A program made the position numbers and the translations under genes. The notes beneath the pieces are model-generated. The model ran no database searches. It worked only from the letters and a program-made list of their open reading frames with translations, and was not told where the DNA came from. A stretch of DNA of 64,000 nucleotides, taken from positions 2,294,001 through 2,358,000 of the forward strand of contig NZ_CP063808.1 in NCBI RefSeq assembly GCF_018128905.1. Reading direction: 5' to 3'. The stretch comes from Streptomyces sp. A2-16. GTDB taxonomy: Bacteria; Actinomycetota; Actinomycetes; Streptomycetales; Streptomycetaceae. The first letter of the stretch is position 1, and every line of letters begins with the position of its first letter. Of this stretch, positions 9,176 to 17,614 are shown in pieces.

Positions 9176-9565
9176 GTGAACAGGTACGACGTCACCGATG
9201 AACAGTGGGAGGGGCTCGCCCAGGTCGTTCCGTTGCGTGGACGGGACGCGTGGCCGTCCGCGATCGACCACCGGTCGATGCCGGAGGCCGTGACCGAGGC
9301 CCGACGCCGTTTCGTCGTCCTGCGGATCAATGTCTTCGCGGACGCCCGCGAGGTCGCCGAGACCCTGATGGCGGGCATCCCGGTCCTGCTCGACCTCACC
9401 GGCGCGGAGACGGAGGTCGCCAAGAGGGTCCTCGACTTCAGCACGGGTGTCGTGTTCGGCCTGGCGAGCGGAATGCACCGCGTGGACCGCAACGTGTTCC
9501 TGCTGACCCCGGCCGGGACCGAGGTGACCGGGCTGATGGAGGGGGCGGGGATGCCCGGGGTCTGA
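9176..9565 (+). CDS. sflB: SepF-like protein, probably SflB
   Basis: 129 residues with the SepF core: RRRFVVLRINVFADAREVAETLMAGIPVLLDLTG and RVLDFSTGVVFGLASGMHRVDRNVFLLTP. SepF tethers FtsZ to the membrane; Streptomyces has SepF plus the shorter SflA and SflB. The N-terminal amphipathic membrane helix and long linker of true SepF are missing, which fits a SepF-like protein. Assignment to SflB rests on size and on the recalled proximity of SCO5967 to arcA-argF. GTG 9176 follows GGGGGGAG (9165-9172). It lies alone, away from the dcw cluster. Confidence 0.75.
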   Translation: MNRYDVTDEQWEGLAQVVPLRGRDAWPSAIDHRSMPEAVTEARRRFVVLRINVFADAREVAETLMAGIPVLLDLTGAETEVAKRVLDFSTGVVFGLASGMHRVDRNVFLLTPAGTEVTGLMEGAGMPGV

Positions 9566-9646
9566 GCCTCGGGACGGTTAGCTCGTTCGTAGGAAGGCCG
9601 TCGGGCAGGAACGGTTCGCCCAAGGGCGGAGTCCTACGGTCCGGAT

Positions 9647-10843
9647 ATGCGTGCATCCCCCACATCCGCTGTCGTCCCGGCTCAGTCGGCCGCACCGCGC
9701 GCGGAGCTCGCGCACGGTGGTGAACACCGCCCCGACCGGCCCTGTCTCACCGAACTGCGACTGTCCGCGTACGCCGTGCACCGGCGGGCCGGGTTGCCGC
9801 TCGGGCCGCTGACCCTGTTCGCCGGGCCCAGCGGGAGCGGCAAGAGCAGCGCGCTGCGGGCGTACGAGGCGCTCGCCCGGCTCGGTGGCGGCGCGAGCCT
9901 CGGCGAGGTGTTCCCGCATCCCCTCGGGTGCGTCCCCGACCGGGCCCGCCCCGACGCACAGCGCCGCCGCGGCTTCCGGATCGGCTGCACGGCGGACGGC
10001 CCCGAGGGGCCGGTCCGGCTCGACGTCGCCGTCCAGGCCGAGCCCGAACTACGTGTCGTGGGGGAGCGGTTGACGTCCGGCGGGCTCGTTCTCCTGGAGA
10101 CCGCGCTGCGCGACCCCTCCCGCCGGTTCGTGCAGGCCGCCTGGCACACGGCCGGGAGCGCACCGGTCACCCGCGCCCCGCTCCCGGACGACCAGCTCGG
10201 CACCGCCCTGCTGCCGCTGCGCGTGGCGGGCAAGACCGACGGACAGCGGCGCGTCCTGGCCGCCGCCGAGCAGATGGTCGTCGCCCTGCGCTCGGTCTTC
10301 GGCTGCGACCCGCGCCCCGGGCGCATGCGGCTGCCCGTCCCGACCGGTACCGGACGGCTGCTGGGCGGCTGCGACAACCTCGCCGACGTCCTGTGGCGCA
10401 CCCGCGCGGAGTGCCCCCGACGGCACGCGCAACTCGTCGCCGCGGTGCGCGCCGGATGCGCGGGGCCCGTCGCCGACGTGCTCGCCGAACCCCTGCCCAT
10501 CGGGACGGTCCGGGCCCTGCTCGACCGCGGGGACGGCGGCCGCACGGAGCTCGGGCGGCTGGGCGACGGCGAGCTGAGGTATCTCGCGCTCGCCTTGGTG
10601 CTGCTCACCGGGCCGGGGGTGCTGGAGGTCGACCCGGCCGGCGAGGTGCCCGCCGCGATGCAGACGCTCACCGTGCTCGCCGACAACCTCGACCGGAACC
10701 TGGACCCACGGCAGCGGGCCGAACTGCTGCGGCTGGCCGTGCGGATGTGCGAGCGCGGGCACATCCGGCTCGTCGGCGCGGTGAGCGACGCCTCGTGGGC
10801 CGTCGGGGTGGACGGGGTCACGGTGGTACACCTGGAGCCGTGA
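9647..10843 (+). CDS. P-loop ATPase of ABC/AAA type
   Basis: 398 residues. Walker A is GPSGSGKSSALRAY (about 61-70). Near residues 300-325, LGRLGDGELRYLALALVLLTGPGVLEVD reads as an ABC-like signature followed by a Walker B-like hydrophobic strand, as in predicted AAA_21-type ATPases. There are no membrane segments. The stop overlaps the start of the MazG-like gene by 4 bp, so the two are translationally coupled, which hints at a joint role in nucleotide or DNA quality control. The substrate is unknown. Confidence 0.75.
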   Translation: MRASPTSAVVPAQSAAPRAELAHGGEHRPDRPCLTELRLSAYAVHRRAGLPLGPLTLFAGPSGSGKSSALRAYEALARLGGGASLGEVFPHPLGCVPDRARPDAQRRRGFRIGCTADGPEGPVRLDVAVQAEPELRVVGERLTSGGLVLLETALRDPSRRFVQAAWHTAGSAPVTRAPLPDDQLGTALLPLRVAGKTDGQRRVLAAAEQMVVALRSVFGCDPRPGRMRLPVPTGTGRLLGGCDNLADVLWRTRAECPRRHAQLVAAVRAGCAGPVADVLAEPLPIGTVRALLDRGDGGRTELGRLGDGELRYLALALVLLTGPGVLEVDPAGEVPAAMQTLTVLADNLDRNLDPRQRAELLRLAVRMCERGHIRLVGAVSDASWAVGVDGVTVVHLEP

Positions 10844-11166
10844 CAGAACCTCTCGACGTGGCGAAACTGCAGCGCCGGCTGGCCGACTTCGCGGCGGCAC
10901 GCGACTGGCAGCCGTACCACACCCCCAAGAACCTCGTCGCCGCGCTCAGTGTGGAGGCCTCCGAACTGGTCGAGATCTTCCAGTGGTTGACGCCCGAGGA
11001 GTCGACGCGGGTCATGGACGACCCCGACAGCGCGCACCGCGTGACGGACGAGATCGCCGATGTGCTCGCGTATCTGCTCCAGCTGTGCGAGGTGCTCGAT
11101 GTCGATCCGCTGGCGGCGCTGGACGCGAAGATCGACCGCAACGAACGGAGATTTCCGGCACCGTGA
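10840..11166 (+). CDS. MazG-like nucleotide pyrophosphohydrolase
   Basis: 108 residues forming a single MazG-type helical domain: LSVEASELVEIFQWL supplies the ExxE metal motif and DEIADVLAYLLQLCEVLD the second ExxD motif. Members hydrolyse NTPs or dNTPs (often non-canonical ones) to the monophosphate and pyrophosphate with Mg2+. The GTG start overlaps the upstream ATPase stop (GTGA). The short size matches the RS21-C6/MazG-like dCTPase type rather than full MazG. Confidence 0.85.
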   Translation: MTEPLDVAKLQRRLADFAAARDWQPYHTPKNLVAALSVEASELVEIFQWLTPEESTRVMDDPDSAHRVTDEIADVLAYLLQLCEVLDVDPLAALDAKIDRNERRFPAP

Positions 11167-11344
11167 GGAAGGATGCAGTCCTCTTTCACTCTCCGTGATG
11201 AAAAGTGAGTCCGAAACCGATTTGTTGTCCACAGATTTCCGTCTACCTCTGGTTTTTCGTTCCGAGCGAGCTCACTCTGGGTAGTGGACAAGGGAGTTCG
11301 GGCGGACGTGCCCGGCAGTGCGCCGGGACAGACGGGGGCAGCCG

Positions 11345-11809
11345 ATGGACGCGGTGCGGCTCATCGTGACGAGCAGGCGTGCCCTGGCCGGGGGCGGCGA
11401 GGCGCCCGAGGTCATGGCGGAGGTGTGGCAGGCGCAGGCCCTGGCGCAGGCGATAGGCAGTCGCCTCGCGGTCGCCGGGCCGCCCGAACTCCGGGGCGAG
11501 GCACTGGGATTGACCGAACTCGCGGGCCGGGGGTGCGGGGTCCTGGAGCGTCCCGACATAGCCCTGGCGGAGTTGCGGGCCGCGCAGCTCACCGAGCTCG
11601 GCGATGCCCGCCAGGCCCTCCTGTACCTCGGCGGCCTCCTCGGCGAGGTGGGCATCGCCCTGGTCGGCCTCGCCTGCGCGGCGGACGACGAGACGACGTA
11701 CTGGCAGTGCATGGAGGCGATCGACGCGGCGGACGAGTCACGGGACCGGGTCCTGCAGATGCTGCGAAGACTGGCGGACCGGGGGGAGGAGTTGCCGGAG
11801 GCGGGGTGA
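11345..11809 (+). CDS. DUF6099-type conserved actinobacterial protein
   Basis: 154 residues, mostly helical and without membrane segments, containing EALGLTELAGRGCGVL and LLYLGGLLGEVGIALVGLAC. I recall this as DUF6099, a family of unknown function limited to Streptomyces and relatives. ATG 11345 was used in place of an upstream in-frame GTG (11318) because GGGGG lies just before it. It follows the MazG-like gene after 178 bp. Confidence 0.7.
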   Translation: MDAVRLIVTSRRALAGGGEAPEVMAEVWQAQALAQAIGSRLAVAGPPELRGEALGLTELAGRGCGVLERPDIALAELRAAQLTELGDARQALLYLGGLLGEVGIALVGLACAADDETTYWQCMEAIDAADESRDRVLQMLRRLADRGEELPEAG

Positions 11810-11867
11810 GCTCCTCGGCCCGTCCCGGTGGGGCCGGTCGCGCCCCCGGCGGAGCCGTTGATGTCAC

Positions 11868-11960
11868 GGCCCCGCGCCGCCCCTGAAAGAGGTGGGCTCC
11901 GCTGGGCATGCTTCGACTGCGCCGACCCGGGGGTGCGGGGAACCGCGCGACCAGCCCCCC
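11868..11960. repeat. Copy of a dispersed Streptomyces repeat-like sequence
   Basis: Read on the minus strand, GGCTGGTCGCGCGGTTCCCCGC and the nearby CTTTCAGGGGCGGCGCGGGG match, from memory, a GC-rich element (ending in GGGGCGCGGGGAACTGCGCGAC type sequence) seen between genes in many Streptomyces genomes. Its role is unknown. It directly adjoins the 43-bp duplication. Confidence 0.5.
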
Positions 11961-12046
11961 ACCGGCCCGCAGCCGAAGACCGTCCTCAGTCGGCCGCCTC
12001 CTCACCGGCCCGCAGCCGAAGACCGTCCTCAGTCGGCCGCCTCCTC
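11961..12046. repeat. 43-bp tandem duplication
   Basis: Two identical 43-bp units (11961-12003 and 12004-12046), both beginning ACCGGCCCGCAGCCGAAG, followed by 7 bp of a third. The second unit contains the last codons and stop of the minus-strand small gene, so the duplication has copied a gene end together with its stop codon. Confidence 0.85.
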
Positions 12047-12199
12047 ACCGGCCTCGCGCCCAGCACCTCCGGCCCCCTGAAGATCCGCGTCCAGCGCCGA
12101 CAGATCCGCGTTCAGGGCCGCCATCAGCTCCTCCATCTGCTGCAGCAACCCCTTCGGCTGCCCAGCCCCCGCGATCAGCGGCACAGTTTCCTCGGACAT
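12029..12199 (-). CDS. Small acidic helical protein of unknown function
   Basis: 56 residues: MSEETVPLIAGAGQPKG, then a predicted amphipathic helix (LLQQMEELMAALNADLSAL) and an acidic Gly/Ala tail. The start is supported by GAGGAGG 6 nt upstream on the minus strand. The 3' end lies inside a 43-bp tandem duplication that includes its stop codon. I recognise no family; the size, acidity and strong ribosome binding site suggest a real gene. Confidence 0.6.
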   Translation of the reverse strand: MSEETVPLIAGAGQPKGLLQQMEELMAALNADLSALDADLQGAGGAGREAGEEAAD

Positions 12200-12489
12200 G
12201 ACGGCCTCCTCGGCCAAAGGACCCCGACGAAGGGGCCGACGCGGGTAACGGATGACGCGCCGGCGACGACAAGCCGGCTCCGCCCGAGCCAACGATCACC
12301 AAAGGGCCCGGTCACTGGCACGTTCACCCCTCGCGCACGCCGTTGACGGATTTTCACCCGCCCGGGGACCGCGGAGACGGCGAGGACCGCGGGGGCGGCG
12401 GGGGCGGCGGAATCACGGGGGCCATGGGGTCCGAGGAGGTCGCGGGGGCCGAGGGGGCCACGGTTCACTCCTGCGTGCAGGATGGAGAC

Positions 12490-13413
12490 ATGGATCTCCG
12501 CATCTTCACCGAGCCCCAGCAGGGCGCAAGCTACGACACCCTCCTCACTGTCGCGAAGGCCACGGAAGACCTCGGTTTCGACGCATTTTTCCGTTCCGAC
12601 CACTACCTCAGGATGGGCGACGGCGACGGCCTCCCCGGCCCCACCGACGCCTGGATCACCCTCGCCGGCCTGGCCCGCGAGACGAAGCGCGTACGGCTCG
12701 GCACCCTGATGACCGCCGCCACCTTCCGGCTCCCCGGCGTCCTCGCCATCCAGGTCGCCCAGGTCGACCAGATGTCCGGCGGACGTGTCGAACTCGGCCT
12801 GGGGGCGGGCTGGTTCGAGGAGGAGCACTCGGCGTACGGCATTCCGTTCCCGAAGGAGAAGTTCCCCCGCCTGGAGGAGCAGCTGGAGATCGTCACCGGC
12901 CTGTGGGCCACCGAGCACGGCGACACCTTCGACTTCCACGGCGAGCACTACCAGCTCACGAAGTCGCCCGCGCTGCCCAAGCCCGCCCAGAGCAAGATCC
13001 CCGTGCTGATCGGCGGCCACGGCGCGACCCGCACCCCGCGTCTGGCCGCCCGCTACGCCGACGAGTTCAACCTGCCGTTCGGCTCGCCCGAGGACAGCGA
13101 GACGCAGTTCGGCCGGGTCCGGGCCGCCGCCCAGGAGGCGGGCCGCGCGGCCGACGCGATCACCTACTCCAACGCCCTCGTGGTCTGCGTCGGCAAGGAC
13201 GACCAGGAGGTGGCCCGGCGCGCCGCGGCGATCGGCCGTGAGGTCGACGAGCTCAAGACCAACGGCCTGGCCGGTACCCCCGCCGAGGTCGTCGACAAGA
13301 TCGGCCGCTACGCCGCCGTGGGCTCCAGCCGGATCTACCTCCAGATCCTCGACCTCGACGACCTGGACCACCTGGAGCTGATCTCCGCGCAGGTCCAGTC
13401 GCAGCTGTCGTGA
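12490..13413 (+). CDS. LLM-class F420-dependent oxidoreductase
   Basis: 307 residues of a luciferase-like TIM barrel: MDLRIFTEPQ, FDAFFRSDHYLRMG, QVAQVDQMSGGRVELGLGAGW, and IPVLIGGHGATRTPRLAARYADEFN, the pattern of TIGR03560-type F420 proteins. F420 is abundant in Streptomyces; the substrate cannot be told from sequence. Start ATG 12490 follows GGAG with tight spacing. The G-rich 290 bp upstream (12200-12489) appears non-coding. A rho-independent-type hairpin (13489) ends the unit. Confidence 0.88.
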   Translation: MDLRIFTEPQQGASYDTLLTVAKATEDLGFDAFFRSDHYLRMGDGDGLPGPTDAWITLAGLARETKRVRLGTLMTAATFRLPGVLAIQVAQVDQMSGGRVELGLGAGWFEEEHSAYGIPFPKEKFPRLEEQLEIVTGLWATEHGDTFDFHGEHYQLTKSPALPKPAQSKIPVLIGGHGATRTPRLAARYADEFNLPFGSPEDSETQFGRVRAAAQEAGRAADAITYSNALVVCVGKDDQEVARRAAAIGREVDELKTNGLAGTPAEVVDKIGRYAAVGSSRIYLQILDLDDLDHLELISAQVQSQLS

Positions 13414-13488
13414 TCCGGCCGACGTCTCCCGCTTATTCGAAGGCGCAGGTCGGACCGATCGTGGGAAGCTGAGGACGTCGTCCTGCCG

Positions 13489-13519
13489 AGCCCCCGGGAT
13501 CACCGTCCTCGGGGGCTTT
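13489..13519 (+). terminator. Terminator after the LLM oxidoreductase gene
   Basis: AGCCCCCG (13489-13496) pairs with CGGGGGCT (13510-13517), followed by TTG. It lies 48 bp upstream of the hen1 start, so it might instead act in the hen1 leader. Confidence 0.55.
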
Positions 13520-13566
13520 GGCGTACGGCGTCCCAGTCCCGTCCACCGGCCGGAGAGGCCACGCGC

Positions 13567-15030
13567 ATGTTTCTGACGATCAGTACCACCGGCACTCCCA
13601 AGTGCCCCGCGACCGACCTCGGCTTCCTGCTGCACAAGCATCCCGAGAAGGCGCAGGCGTTCTCCACCTCCTACGGCACGGCGCACGTCCTCTATCCCGA
13701 GGCGGACGAGCAGCGCTGTACGGCGGCGCTGCTGCTGGAGGTCGACGCGGTGGCGATGGTCAGGCGCGGCAAGGGCAAGGGCCGCGGCGGCGCCCCCGAC
13801 GCGGCCCTCGCGCAGTACGTCAACGACCGCCCGTACGCGGCCTCTTCGCTGCTCGCGGTCGCACTGAGCGCGGTGTTCTCCAGTGCGATGCGCGGGATGT
13901 GCAACGCCAGGCCCGAACTCCCCTCGCAGGCACGGCCGCTGCGTGTCGAGGTGCCGGCGCTCCCGGCCCGCGGCGGCCCGGAGCTGGTACGGCGTCTCTT
14001 CGAGCCGCTCGGCTGGACCGTGACCGCCGAACCGGTCGCGCTGGACAGCGCGTTCCCGGAGTGGGGCGACTCGCGCTACGTCCGTCTCGAACTGGAGTCC
14101 ACGCAGCTCACCGTCGCCGAGGCGCTGCGCCATCTGTACGTCCTGCTGCCCGTCCTCGACGACGCCAAGCACTACTGGGTGGCCCCCGACGAGGTCGACA
14201 AGCTGCTCAGGGCCGGTGAGGGCTGGCTGCCCGCGCACCCGGAGCAGAAGCTGATCACCAGCCGCTACCTGTCCCGCCGCTGGTCTCTGACGCGCGAGGC
14301 CATGGAGCGTCTGGAGCTGGTGCGGCTCGCCGAGGCCGACGACAGCGAGGTCGAGGACATCGACAACGCCGTCGAGGCGGAGACCGAGACCGAACAGAGG
14401 CCGACCCCGCTCGCGGTCCAGCGCCGCGAGGCGATCCTGGAGGCGCTGCGCGCCGCCGGCGCCGCCCGCGTCCTCGACCTCGGCTGTGGCCAGGGCCAGT
14501 TGGTGCAGGCGCTGCTCAAGGACCCGAAGTTCACGGAGATCGTCGGCGTCGACGTGTCGGTGCGGGCGCTCACCATCGCCTCCCGGCGGCTGAAGCTGGA
14601 CCGCATGGGGGAGCGGATGGCCTCCCGCGTCCAGCTCCTCCAGGGCTCGCTCGCGTACACCGACAAGCGGCTCAAGGGGTACGACGCCGCCGTGCTCAGC
14701 GAGGTGATCGAGCACCTCGACCTGCCCCGGCTGCCCGCCCTGGAGTACGCGGTGTTCGGAGCGGCCCGCCCGCGGACCGTCCTGGTGACGACCCCGAACG
14801 TCGAGTACAACGTCCGCTGGGAGTCGCTCCCGGCCGGGCACGTACGGCACGGCGACCACCGCTTCGAGTGGACGCGCGAGCAGTTCCGGTCGTGGGCGTC
14901 CACGGTGGCCGAACGGCACGGCTACGACGTGGAGTTCGTGCCTGTCGGGCCGGACGACCCGGAGGTCGGACCGCCCACCCAGATGGCCGCGTTCGTCATG
15001 AGGAACGAGAAGGAGGCGAAGGCCGCATGA
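13567..15030 (+). CDS. hen1: Hen1: 3'-terminal RNA ribose 2'-O-methyltransferase
   Basis: 487 residues. The N-terminal domain (about 1-245, starting MFLTISTTGTPKCPATDLGFLLHKHP) is the bacterial Hen1 module that activates the Pnkp ligase. The C-terminal methyltransferase (about 275-487) has the SAM motif VLDLGCGQGQL and the metal site EVIEHLD with the HRFEWTREQF helix. In characterised bacteria Hen1 2'-O-methylates the 3' end of ribotoxin-cleaved RNA before Pnkp seals it, so repaired tRNA resists a second cut. It overlaps pnkp by 4 bp (ATGA). GGAGAGG precedes the ATG. Confidence 0.95.
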   Translation: MFLTISTTGTPKCPATDLGFLLHKHPEKAQAFSTSYGTAHVLYPEADEQRCTAALLLEVDAVAMVRRGKGKGRGGAPDAALAQYVNDRPYAASSLLAVALSAVFSSAMRGMCNARPELPSQARPLRVEVPALPARGGPELVRRLFEPLGWTVTAEPVALDSAFPEWGDSRYVRLELESTQLTVAEALRHLYVLLPVLDDAKHYWVAPDEVDKLLRAGEGWLPAHPEQKLITSRYLSRRWSLTREAMERLELVRLAEADDSEVEDIDNAVEAETETEQRPTPLAVQRREAILEALRAAGAARVLDLGCGQGQLVQALLKDPKFTEIVGVDVSVRALTIASRRLKLDRMGERMASRVQLLQGSLAYTDKRLKGYDAAVLSEVIEHLDLPRLPALEYAVFGAARPRTVLVTTPNVEYNVRWESLPAGHVRHGDHRFEWTREQFRSWASTVAERHGYDVEFVPVGPDDPEVGPPTQMAAFVMRNEKEAKAA

Positions 15031-17570
15031 GCGAGACACAGACCAGGGGACGGACTCTGCCCGTCACCGACCTTTCCCTCGTAGTCCTCGTCGGCGCCTC
15101 CGGTTCCGGCAAGTCCACCTTCGCCCGGCGGCACTTCAAGCCGACCGAGGTGATCTCCTCGGACTTCTGCCGGGGCCTGGTCTCCGACGACGAGAACGAC
15201 CAGGGCGCCACCAAGGACGCCTTCGACGTCCTGCACTACATCGCGGGCAAGCGCCTGGCCGCCGGCCGCCGCACGGTCGTCGACGCGACCAGCGTGCAGT
15301 CGGACTCCCGGCGGCAGCTGATCGACCTGGCCAAGCAGTACGACGTCCTGCCCATCGCCATCGTGCTCGACGTGCCCGAGGAGGTGTGCGCCGAGCGCAA
15401 CGCGGGCCGCACCGACCGGGCCGACATGCCGGTCCGGGTCATCAAGCGGCACATCCGTGAACTGCGGCGCTCGATCCGTCACCTGGAGCGCGAGGGCTTC
15501 CGCAAGGTGCACGTCCTGCGCGGGGTGGCGGACGTCGAGAGCGCCACCGTCGTCACCGAGAAGCGCTTCAACGACCTGACCCACCTCACCGGCCCCTTCG
15601 ACATCATCGGCGACATCCACGGCTGCGCCGCCGAACTGGAGTCGCTGCTGGGCAAGTTGGGGTACTCCGACGGCGTCCACCCCGAGGGCCGTACCGCGGT
15701 CTTCGTCGGCGACCTCGTCGACCGCGGCCCGGACAGCCCCGGTGTGCTGCGCAGGGTGATGTCGATGGTCAAGTCCGGCAACGCGCTGTGCGTGCCGGGC
15801 AACCACGAGAACAAGTACGGGCGTTACCTCAAGGGCCGCAAGGTCCAGCACACGCACGGCCTCGCGGAGACCATCGAGCAGATGGAGAGCGTGTCGGACG
15901 AGTTCCGGGCCGAGGTGCGGGAGTTCATCGACGGCCTCGTCAGCCACTACGTGCTCGACGGCGGCCGCCTGGTCGTCTGCCACGCCGGTCTGCCGGAGAA
16001 GTACCACGGCCGCACCTCCGGCCGGGTCCGCTCGCACGCCCTGTACGGCGACACCACCGGCGAGACCGACGAGTTCGGCCTGCCGGTGCGCTACCCGTGG
16101 GCGGAGGACTACCGCGGCCGGGCGGCCGTGGTCTACGGCCACACCCCGGTCCCGGACGCGACCTGGCTCAACAACACGATCTGCCTGGACACCGGTGCCG
16201 TCTTCGGCGGCAAGCTCACGGCGCTGCGCTGGCCGGAGCGGGAGCTGGTCGACGTACCGGCGGAGCAGGTCTGGTACGAGCCGGCCAGGCCGCTGAAGTC
16301 GGAGGCCCCCGGCGGCCAGGACGGCCGTCCGCTGGACCTCGCCGACGTGCACGGCCGCAGGGCCGTCGAGACCCGGCACCAGGGGCGGGTCGCGGTCCGT
16401 GAGGAGAACGCGGCGGCGGCCCTGGAGGTCATGAGCCGTTTCGCGGTGGACCCGCGGCTGCTGCCGTACCTTCCGCCGACGATGGCCCCGACCGCCACGT
16501 CTCATGTCGACGGCTTCCTGGAGCACCCGGCGGAGGCGTTCGCGCAATACGCCGGGGACGGGGTCGAGCGGGTCGTGTGCGAGGAGAAGCACATGGGCTC
16601 GCGGGCGGTGGCCCTGGTCTGCCGGGACGCGGAGGCGGCGCGCAGGCGCTTCGGCGTGGACGGACCCACGGGTTCGCTCTACACCCGCACGGGCCGCCCG
16701 TTCTTCGACGACGAGTCGGTGACGGAGACGATCCTCGACCGGCTGCGGACGGCGATCGGCGAGGCGGGCCTGTGGGACGAACTCGGTACGGACTGGCTGC
16801 TGCTGGACGCCGAGCTGATGCCGTGGTCGCTGAAGGCCTCCGGTCTGCTGCGGTCGCAGTACGCGGCCGTCGGCGCCGCGTCCGGCGCGGTGTTCCCGGG
16901 AGTGCTGGCCGCGCTCCAGGGCGCGGCGGGCCGGGGCGTGGACGTCACGGACCTGCTGGCCCGCCAGCGCGAACGGGCCGACGCGGCAGGCGCGTTCACC
17001 GACGCGTACCGCCGCTACTGCTGGACCACCGACGGCCTGGACGGTGTCCGCCTGGCACCGTTCCAGATCCTCGCGGTCCAGGGTCGCAGCCTCGCCGGGC
17101 TCCCGCACGACGAGCAGCTGGCCCTGCTGGACCGGCTGGTGGAGCACGACAGCACGGGCCTGCTCCAGACCACCCGACGCCTCTACGTCGACACCGGTGA
17201 CCCGGAGTCGGTGCGGGCGGGCGTCGACTGGTGGCTGGAGATGACCGGCCGCGGCGGCGAGGGCATGGTCGTCAAGCCGCTCGGCGCGGTGGTCCGCAGC
17301 ACGGAGGGGCGTCTGGTGCAGCCCGGCATCAAGTGCCGTGGCCGGGAGTACCTGCGGATCATCTACGGCCCGGAGTACACCCGCCCGGAGAACCTCGACC
17401 GCCTGCGCAAGAGGTTCCTGAACCACAAGCGCTCCCTCGCGATCCGCGAGTACGCCCTCGGCCTGGAGGCCCTGGACCGGCTGGCGGAGGGCGAGCCGCT
17501 GTGGCGGGTGCACGAGGCGGTGTTCGGGGTGCTGGCACTGGAGTCGGAGCCGGTGGACCCGCGGCTGTGA
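15027..17570 (+). CDS. pnkp: Pnkp: polynucleotide kinase-phosphatase-ligase
   Basis: 847 residues with all three catalytic modules of bacterial Pnkp. The 5' kinase (about 1-165) has P-loop GASGSGKST. The 2',3'-phosphatase (about 185-480) has metallophosphoesterase motifs GDIHG, GDLVDRGPDS and GNHE. The C-terminal ligase/adenylyltransferase (about 490-847) has nucleotidyl Lys in CEEKHMGSRA and motif EGMVVKPL. It heals and, with Hen1, seals broken RNA ends. Translational coupling with hen1 matches the known heterotetramer. No ribotoxin gene is adjacent. The gene ends at a bidirectional hairpin. Confidence 0.95.
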   Translation: MSETQTRGRTLPVTDLSLVVLVGASGSGKSTFARRHFKPTEVISSDFCRGLVSDDENDQGATKDAFDVLHYIAGKRLAAGRRTVVDATSVQSDSRRQLIDLAKQYDVLPIAIVLDVPEEVCAERNAGRTDRADMPVRVIKRHIRELRRSIRHLEREGFRKVHVLRGVADVESATVVTEKRFNDLTHLTGPFDIIGDIHGCAAELESLLGKLGYSDGVHPEGRTAVFVGDLVDRGPDSPGVLRRVMSMVKSGNALCVPGNHENKYGRYLKGRKVQHTHGLAETIEQMESVSDEFRAEVREFIDGLVSHYVLDGGRLVVCHAGLPEKYHGRTSGRVRSHALYGDTTGETDEFGLPVRYPWAEDYRGRAAVVYGHTPVPDATWLNNTICLDTGAVFGGKLTALRWPERELVDVPAEQVWYEPARPLKSEAPGGQDGRPLDLADVHGRRAVETRHQGRVAVREENAAAALEVMSRFAVDPRLLPYLPPTMAPTATSHVDGFLEHPAEAFAQYAGDGVERVVCEEKHMGSRAVALVCRDAEAARRRFGVDGPTGSLYTRTGRPFFDDESVTETILDRLRTAIGEAGLWDELGTDWLLLDAELMPWSLKASGLLRSQYAAVGAASGAVFPGVLAALQGAAGRGVDVTDLLARQRERADAAGAFTDAYRRYCWTTDGLDGVRLAPFQILAVQGRSLAGLPHDEQLALLDRLVEHDSTGLLQTTRRLYVDTGDPESVRAGVDWWLEMTGRGGEGMVVKPLGAVVRSTEGRLVQPGIKCRGREYLRIIYGPEYTRPENLDRLRKRFLNHKRSLAIREYALGLEALDRLAEGEPLWRVHEAVFGVLALESEPVDPRL

Positions 17571-17586
17571 GCCACCGGGCCGGACG

Positions 17587-17614
17587 TGAGGGGTGACCCG
17601 TCGGTCACCCCTCA
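17587..17614. terminator. Bidirectional terminator between pnkp and the NAD-kinase-like gene
   Basis: TGAGGGGTGACC (17587-17598) and GGTCACCCCTCA (17603-17614) form a perfect 12-bp stem with a CGTC tetraloop between convergent genes; the last bases overlap the stop of the minus-strand gene. Confidence 0.75.

Noticed and set aside
8963..9478. N-terminal extension of the membrane glycosyltransferase-like gene
   Set aside because: It would overlap the SepF-like gene and its sequence is Arg/His-rich without helices or family similarity.
12370..12470. G-quadruplex or coding extension of the LLM oxidoreductase
   Set aside because: Several GGGG runs exist, but such runs are common in this DNA; the extended frame is low complexity and the start at 12490 gives the normal family N-terminus.
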